From NCBI GenBank assembly GCA_033002965.1, contig JAURVB010013607.1, forward strand, positions 1 through 64,000: a DNA stretch of 64,000 nucleotides, read 5' to 3'. Below the pieces are notes generated by a model. It searched no databases, was not told where the DNA came from, and was given only the letters and a program-made list of their open reading frames with translations. The translations under genes and the position numbers were made by a program. Positions 57,760 through 64,000 of the stretch are shown piece by piece. This DNA comes from Piper betle (taxonomy: Eukaryota > Streptophyta > Magnoliopsida > Piperales > Piperaceae). Each line of letters opens with the position of its first letter. The stretch's first letter is position 1.

Positions 57760-58564
57760 TGAGAGAGAGCCTAAATCTATCTAATGATAGGAAGGGAGAA
57801 GGGTAAGGGTCAAGAGAAGCCAGTGAGCAAGAGAGAGGAGACAAACACACACGTGAACTTTCTCACGATGCAGTAAGCTGCCCTTGAAGATGTTTCCCAG
57901 TTTCATGAACCTGCTATTGCCCCATTTAAATACATGTCAAGAAAATCCTACATAGTAATTGCAATTGTTTCAGATAAATTTCCTAATAGGATGGCTATCC
58001 ACATAAAAAGAATATGAAATTATTAGGGAAAGGAATACCTCTCTCCTTGGTAAACCATACTTAATTAGTTGCTTACCAAGTGCAAAACATCAATGCTGAC
58101 ATCACCAGCTTCAACACCCTCAACTGTTATCAGTAAAACATTCCCAGCAACATCTCCAGTAGATTTGTTATTAACGATTTCTTGCCTGTTGGAGTATTGA
58201 AGGTAGACGGTCTTTCCCCGTACCTGAGGAGGTTCAGATGAGGAAGCATAATATGATATCATGGCAATCGCTTGATTCATATCAGCCTGCAATGGAGCAC
58301 AAGTTGAAGAGAAGTTCAATCAGCATATATTGTCATGAGTAGAGCATCATGCCAATTCTAACTATATCAGCCACTCACAAATTCAATGAATGCTTGGTTC
58401 CGGTTGGGGCCAACATTGCATTTTGTATTCACAACTTTACCGAAAGGCTTTCCAAGTTCAATTAATTCCTCCTCTGTGCATTCCCAAGGCAGATTTCGCA
58501 AATGAAGAACCTTTGAAGGCGGTTGAGTGTAACGAAACTGAGGTTGAGCAGACACGGACCCCAT
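54487..58564 (-). CDS. PTB: polypyrimidine tract-binding protein (PTB1/2-like)
   Basis: A 470-residue RNA-binding splicing and translation regulator, nuclear and cytoplasmic. Coding exons: 58564-58379, 58286-58077, 56841-56779, 56685-56612, 56475-56380, 56079-56022, 55904-55800, 55714-55633, 55447-55335, 54912-54487; all phases agree and the total is a multiple of three. Three RRMs: RRM1 about 17-100 (VLHLRNLPWECTEEEL, NQAFIEF), RRM2 about 118-200 (VLLITVEGVEAGDVSIDVLH, ALIQFTD, LLQEHVGNCTLRINYSAH), RRM3 about 250-330 (NVLLASMENVQYAVNVDVLH, ALVQYPD, CKLHLAYSRHTDLSVK). The tail is Pro/Gly/Met-rich. The RRM sequences match plant PTB1/PTB2 rather than PTB3. The start ATG lies one base after an acceptor, so the 5' UTR is split. 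In Arabidopsis, PTB1/2 control their own mRNAs through splicing coupled to decay. Confidence 0.93.
54901..55037 (-). repeat. PTB: three 46-bp tandem copies of the last PTB 3' splice site
   Basis: The unit starting 'gtcattgttaacctgaacag' begins at 54901, 54947 and 54993. Read on the minus strand, each contains 'ctgttcag' followed by 'gttaacaatgacc', the acceptor and first codons of the final exon. Acceptor CAGs are at 54915-54913, 54961-54959 and 55007-55005. Only the one nearest the exon (54913) gives the full protein. The other two shift frame and run into a TAA after 16 codons. Confidence 0.92.
57710..57757. repeat. (GA)n microsatellite in the long PTB intron
   Basis: GA run of about 48 bases on the plus strand, i.e. 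a CT run on the transcribed PTB strand, inside the 1.2-kb intron between coding exons 2 and 3. A CT run is the sort of sequence PTB itself binds. Close by, 57225-57270 is a short tandem duplication of 'gatcataagcac.gatattgcaa'. Confidence 0.85.
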
Positions 58565-59960
58565 TCTGCACAAAATTGACACAACCAAATTCTAAACCCA
58601 TACAAACATTGGACAAGTACTCTACAATATTGCTCCTTAGTTGCTTAAATGTTAAATAATCAGATCCAGATTACACAATTGATAAAAAATTATGATAATA
58701 CAGAAACTGATTAATCGCACCAATTACATGGTATCATTATTTGAAAGCATAAAAAAATGCTGGTAGCTAGCACATCAAGACAAGCAAATTGTCCAATGCA
58801 GTTCTGTACAATTGACCATATATTCCAATTTCGTAAAAATTGGTTCCCCTAGTCTTTCAATAGCTCCTTCATCAAAAAGGGGATCTGAAGAAGAAATTGG
58901 CCCTTTTTTATAAATGTGTTGGGTAACAGCAGTGAAATTCATCAAGAGAGACACAAAATCGTAGCATAATCCCTTTAACTCAAAGAATCCTACAAGCCAC
59001 AAAAAATACCAAAGCAAAGAGCAAATAAAATTACGTCACAACAAATCTAAACCACCTGAGTCCTCTCCCAAATGACCACAACACCTAATGAACCTCCAGA
59101 CAATATCACTCACAGCGATTTACAAAAATCAATATAGACAAATTATCAGAATTCCTTAAAAATTAAGTTCCTTTAAGTTTGCAAAGTTTCACTTTAAAAT
59201 TTTTTTTTTAAAAGTTTGTCTGGAGACAAAACTTGTTAATTTCTTACCACAAGTAGTGATTAGTCAGTAGTCAAATTATCACAACGACCTACAATCAAAT
59301 TACTAATCACCCCATTCCTCAAAACAATTAATCACCAAAAGGCCCAAAACCCACAAAACACCAGCACAGCAAAATCTTAATTTTTTTTCAAAAAGCAAAA
59401 AAGAAAAAAAACGAATTTCAATCGAAACAAATGCAAGCCCCACCACACTCTCACTCAGATACACACGATTCCTATTAAACCTCTAGACAAAAGCACATAC
59501 ACAGGTGTGAAACTTATTATTTATGATTCTCGATTTAAATCGAAACTTATTCAACCCTTCACCAATCGCACCACCTCCTATCTAAATCAACCACCACAAA
59601 CCCCAAAGAACCAACACATCAAAATCTATTAAAAAAAAGCACGTAAATTTACATCTGAACCCATCGGAACCCACCAGTCGCTCTACCAAAATACCCATGA
59701 ATCCCAACATCTCTCAACACAAGAACACCCAGATGCAAAATTTTCAAAAAAAAAACTCAAAAATCAGAACTTTCACGCAAATCAACCAAACAAAGTCCGT
59801 GAACATCGATAAACGGAGAAGAAGGCTTACGATCTCACCGATGATCGGAATAATCGGAGACGTCGTAGAGAGGCCGGCGAGTAGGTAAGAAGGCGAAGAC
59901 GCGGACGAATTCTCATCCGATGGTCGGTCGAGCAGGAGAAACCCGGCCAGGCAGCGCTCG
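58565..59960 (-). promoter_or_regulatory. PTB: PTB 5' UTR intron and first non-coding exon
   Basis: The acceptor 'tttgtgcag' sits at 58574-58566, one base before the ATG. AT-rich, intron-like sequence extends to about 59830, where the minus strand reads 'gagatc|gtaagcc' (59831/59830) or 'gatcg|gtgagatc' (59839/59838), either a good donor. The GC-rich sequence 59840-59960 is then the likely first exon and core promoter. No coding sequence was seen in this interval. Confidence 0.5.
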
Positions 59961-61086
59961 CACGTGTCAAATTAGGGGTATTTACGTCATTCCACTTGGC
60001 AAGCACTTTGCGTGTTTGGTATAAGATAAAGGCGAAAAGCTCCTGGGCCAAGCCCACGCCTTGCTGCCGTCACACTCGCCAAACCCATTTCCAGGCCCAT
60101 ATCTTGATCCGAGGCCCATTGTTGTTTTGGGAATATGTGTGTGTGGCCCATATTTAGAATCGAAAACATACCGATTGATTTGGCTTTCTAACAGAAAATT
60201 GTTATACCGATGATCTCCCCGTCCTTTTATAACTATATAAGTCAGATTTTCTAAATCATAATTAATACTTCATATCATGGGTAGAGGACGTTGGTGATGA
60301 ACGTCAATATAGTTGATTCTTTCTAAAAACCCTTGAATTGGACATATTTTACCCTCTTTAGAACCTAATTGATGACATACTTTGATCTAGGTAGCTATGA
60401 AATCAAACCATTTAAAATGATTGTCACAATATTTAGATAGGCGAAACCGTTTAATATCAACCATACTTACAATTAAACTAGTATGTGATTGGCACAACAA
60501 ATAATGAGAAAAATTAGTATCAACCCATATTCTGTTGTGAGCTACATTTAATGAGTCATTGAATTACAAAAATGAGTGGATGATGAGGGCACTCACAAAA
60601 ATTATACCCATGTCCAGATTTACATGTTGCTTATATTGTTGTATTAGCTACTGTTGACATTATTATTGTTGATGCTAATGGTCCTAAGTAATCTTACAAC
60701 CATAGAAGACGAAGTCTACCTCCTAACAATAAGGTAGGATTTTATTTTCTACGTGCAAATTAGAATACAAAGGAGTACTACAATTGTTCAATATATATGT
60801 CAAACAAAGTTGCATCTTTTGCGTGTATAATGTAAATTTGATAATTGATATTTTGGAAAACAATTACCACTTTACTAAACAAAATAATGTTGTTATTTTA
60901 TCCACTTAAATATCCAAAATCAAATTATATAAGTTTAAAGGGAATTTTTCTTGCCCAAGTCTTTGGGTCAAGGGTGAGCACTAAAAAAATCCCATGATGA
61001 CAGATTATTCTATATGCACATTTAATTTTTGTTTCAAATTTTAATTTTTCTTTATATGTTTTAAGCATATATATATATATGAGGCA
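59961..61086. other. AT-rich intergenic DNA
   Basis: Promoter side of the PTB gene, then AT-rich spacer with a short (TA)n at 61067-61080. No gene was recognised. Confidence 0.4.
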
Positions 61087-61964
61087 ATTATAATGCATTG
61101 CCCCCTTTTGGTTGCGCATGGTTCATTGTCAAATTTAGACTACTAGATTGAAATCCAGCGGCCCACATTTCCCACTGCTCTAAACCCAACCTGGTCCCTA
61201 CCAATTGTGGCCCCCCTCTTCCCCTCCCGGTTCACCCCAAGCCGATGTGGCCCCCCATCCTGCTGCCCCCTGCCTGCCTTGTCGGCACCCTCCTTGGTCC
61301 CTGCCTGTCACCGCGGCCCCCTTGCCCCTAGGCGCCCCCTTCAACGCCCCCACTGCCACCACAGTGCCCACTGTAGCTGAGGGCAGGGGAGGGAGGGAGG
61401 GGTACCTGGTAGGGACCACAGCGGGTGGCAGGTGGTGGGATGGGGGGCCACGGCAGATTGGGACAGGCAGGGGAACCACAGCAGAGGGAGTCGTTGTGGC
61501 CGGCGAGAGAGCCGCTATGGAGGGGTAGCAGCTAGCGAGGGCAGTGGCTGGCAGGGACTACGGCAAGCGGGCTGGGGATGGGGGAGGGGTACCGCAGCTG
61601 ACAGGGACCGCGGCGGGCGGGCGGGTCGGGCAAGGGGTAGCTGGATGGGGGGCCACGGCGGCTTAGGGCAGGCAAGGAGGGCACTAGTGCAGAGGGGGTC
61701 GTTATGGCGGGCGAGGGGGGTGGGGGAGCGCAGTGGAGGGGGTCTTCATAGCAAGCAAGGGGGCCATGCCGGGGGGGGGGGGTGGGCAGCGGCTGGCGGG
61801 GGAGGCGGTGGGCGGGCAGATTGGGCAGGCAAGCAGGTCTGGGGCGGGTGTAAAATCTGGGCTGCTGGATTTCAATCTGGTGGCCTAGATTTGGCAACGC
61901 ATCATGTACTACCAAAAAGGGGCAGTGCACCATACACCGCCAAAAGGAGACATCGCACCATAGC
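61087..61964. mobile_element. GC-rich TIR element (MULE- or fold-back-like)
   Basis: The left end 61087-61172 and right end about 61850-61964 are inverted copies. The left has 'tgcattgcccccttttggtt' and 'agattgaaatccagcggccc'; the reversed right end has 'cactgcccctttttggta' and 'agattgaaatccagcagccc'. The inner 20 bases are near-perfect. The right end carries an extra partial copy of the outer motif ('tctccttttggcggtgtatgg'). The interior (61190-61850) is C-rich then G-rich, made of shuffled 'gggaccacggcgggcgggcg' and 'gggggccacggcggcttagg' words. No transposase is present and no clear target duplication was found, so the class is open. Confidence 0.65.
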
Positions 61965-63344
61965 TATATAGCTTAATGAATATAACCATTTAATAAATAA
62001 TTTCAAATTTATATATAGCCTTAAATAAATAAAGTTTGATCATATAAATATTATAATTTCATTATAATTAAAGTGAAATAAATATTTCATAATATTTTTA
62101 AAAAAAATAATCAATACTATTATTTCGATTAGTTTGGTTCTGTCTCGAGCCAAAATATTAATATAAACACCAACTACTTTACAAGCCAATCGATGACCGA
62201 ACCAAATTATTTTGGTATTGAACAAAATTGCTTATTCGGATTTGGTTGAGCTCGGTTTTCACCAAATTATATGTTCACCACTAATTATTACTCTATTTTA
62301 TGCTTAATTAATTAATAGAATATTATTAATGCTGAATATTCATGTTTACTCTATTTTGCGTACGAGCAAAGTTGAGACTAGAGTGCTGATCGTTCATATC
62401 ATCACTCATATCACGTAATTACCTCTATGATCCTGATCAAATTAATTAAAACTGGCCACAGCCAGGATCAAATGGGAGATTGATCCCTTTGATCCTGATC
62501 ATGAGAGACTCAATATACAAATTTCTCCAAAGTTGATGGCTCAAACTTCAATCTTCTATAGAACGATTCACCAACTCTTCCGGGATTTTATAAACTTGAA
62601 TGAGCTCCAAAATCATAGTTTGGGGTTTCATGACCTCTTTAGTTATGGCTCGCACAAGGAAAAGAAAATCTGAAATTGTTATTACTGGCTATGTCAGTTG
62701 AAGCAACGAAGAGCACTTCAGTTGGATGTTGATCAATTTATCGATTAATTTAATGGGGCGAATATTAGTATATATGAAGTATAAAGTACGACCTATATCT
62801 GAACCAATTCGACCAGGATTATTACGGACAAATGCATGCGGAAGAGCCCGCTTTTTTATTCATGTTAATAGTTATTATTAGCGCTATGTATTAATAACAA
62901 AAACAAAACCTATCAATACACATTACATACAAATATTAAGTAAAAAAGAGAAAAAGAGAAACCATAACTCCATATGCATGGAGTTGTATGCAAAATATCA
63001 CATCATGCACGATTTATACTAGAAATAAATATTAATTTTATAATTAAACTCTCGTTAAATAATGAGATAAATTATAATAATTTAATATATTTTAGATATA
63101 AATTTTAATTAATTTTAAATATATATATCTTAATTAAACGAGAAAATAAACTATGACAATTTAATTTTTTTATTTTTTATTGAATATTAGTAGGTTAAAT
63201 CTCCTCCTTCCCACTTTTAATTAGGAGCTAATATTAAATTCCTCTTTGATTAATAAGAAATAGACAGTAAAAAAATACTCATCAGACAATAAACTACTTC
63301 ACTCTTTAATACATAAAAATAAAATGTCATCCAATATATAATTG
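61965..63344. other. AT-rich intergenic DNA
   Basis: No coding sequence was supported. Short palindromic words around 'gatcctgatca' recur at 62430-62510. Poly-A/T runs are common. Confidence 0.35.
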
Positions 63345-63680
63345 TCATAAGTTACAACTCAATTTGAATCCACGCACAGATAAATTGAAAAAGTTGGACA
63401 AATCACAAGTAGCCGTAGCTCGGCAAATAGAAGGGATCAACCAAGAGGCAATGCATGCGTCGTGAAAGAATGGGTGCAATCGAGAAAGAAATCGCAACTC
63501 ATCCCCGTCGCAGTAATCGCAAAGGCACATCGAGCAGCAATTCTCGATGCGTTCTACACCGCAGGTCCCCATCTTGCGGAAGGACTTAATGTATAAGACA
63601 TCAATAACTCGCAGCCGATATTGTGCAGTTTCTGCTTGAATGATCTGCCAACGTCGCTGGCCAGGTAACGACAGACACAC
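63345..63680 (-). pseudogene. degenerate RING-H2 (ATL-like) fragment
   Basis: A 111-codon frame holding CCSMCLCDYCDGDELRFL, then HPFFHDACIASWL, which is the first half of a RING-H2 finger (CxxCLxxYxxGDELRxLxCxHxFHxxCIxxWL). The third zinc Cys before the His is replaced (LSRLH), one residue is inserted between the His and the FH pair, and the closing CPxC pair is not intact (ATATCDLSNF). No transmembrane segment precedes it. Most likely a fragment of an E3 ligase gene; a gene running past the window end cannot be excluded. Confidence 0.45.
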
Positions 63681-64000
63681 TTCACAACATGGCGAAGGAT
63701 GAGCTTCCGGAGGTAATGCAAATGCTTCGCCGGGGCCTTTTGCTTTCTCTAGAGCCTCTCCGCGTAAAAGAATAGAAAATTATGAACCCCCGACTTCGCT
63801 TTTGTCTCGGTGCAGCAGTTAATGATCCCTCTCTTCCATGGAAAAGATGTGCCTTTCTAGCTTGGAAGTGTTGAACTTTGTTTGCAATCTTGATTGTTGG
63901 ATTCATTTGAATTTTATTACACTTCATTTTGATTCATCCGTGAATCAACCTAAAAATATTAATGGTGGTTGAACCATTCGTTAAGTTACTTAATTCGGTT
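63681..64000. other. window edge, no supported gene
   Basis: An 81-codon minus-strand frame (63682-63927) follows the RING fragment but shows no domain and does not join it in frame. Confidence 0.3.

Noticed and set aside
61432..61971. A 179-codon glycine-rich open frame
   Set aside because: It is the translation of the G-rich core of the TIR element and runs through its right terminal repeat.

Overview
This is a nuclear window from a flowering plant. Its genes have GT-AG introns, include a DYW-type PPR protein and plant-type PP2Cs, and sit in AT-rich, transposon-filled spacers. Several coding sequences (PPR, INTS3, clade A PP2C, PLIP1) are very GC-rich at the 5' end and lose GC towards the 3' end. 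That gradient is typical of monocots, so a monocot is the best guess; the species cannot be named from the sequence.

Left part (1-10 kb): an LTR terminus and a GC-rich fold-back repeat, then an intronless organelle-type DYW PPR gene (EMB2261-like, +), a convergent intronless gene for Integrator subunit 3 (-), and a three-exon clade A PP2C (-), the class that acts as ABA co-receptor. From 10 to 27 kb there is no gene I can support. It is a graveyard of non-coding LTR-type repeats with TGTAACA...TGTTACA ends in both orientations, plus two hAT elements with 8-bp target duplications and several simple repeats.

Centre (27-37 kb): an eight-exon clade F PP2C (WIN2-like, +) and a ten-exon organelle-type DEAD-box RNA helicase (RH31 clade, +). 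From 37 to 47 kb: a decayed L1-type LINE, a duplicated MITE-like repeat, a second hAT element with CCGATT-type ends, and a 2.1-kb non-coding LTR element (TRIM-like) bounded by ATAAC duplications, whose primer-binding-site region has become a tandem array.

Right part (47-64 kb): a five-exon plastid lipase gene (PLIP1-like, +), the wreck of a PYL ABA-receptor gene carrying a 1.5-kb solo LTR in its intron, a ten-coding-exon polypyrimidine-tract-binding protein gene (-) with a triplicated 3' splice site before its last exon, a GC-rich TIR element, and a degenerate RING-H2 fragment near the end.

The genes are unrelated neighbours, as usual in plants. Most are housekeeping or organelle functions: RNA processing (PPR, RH31, INTS3, PTB), plastid lipid turnover (PLIP1) and phosphatase signalling. 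Five separate one-base losses, all in homopolymers, break otherwise conserved reading frames (clade A PP2C twice, RH31 twice, PLIP1 once). This looks more like residual assembly error than independent gene death. The PYL copy, by contrast, carries several kinds of lesion and is a true relic.
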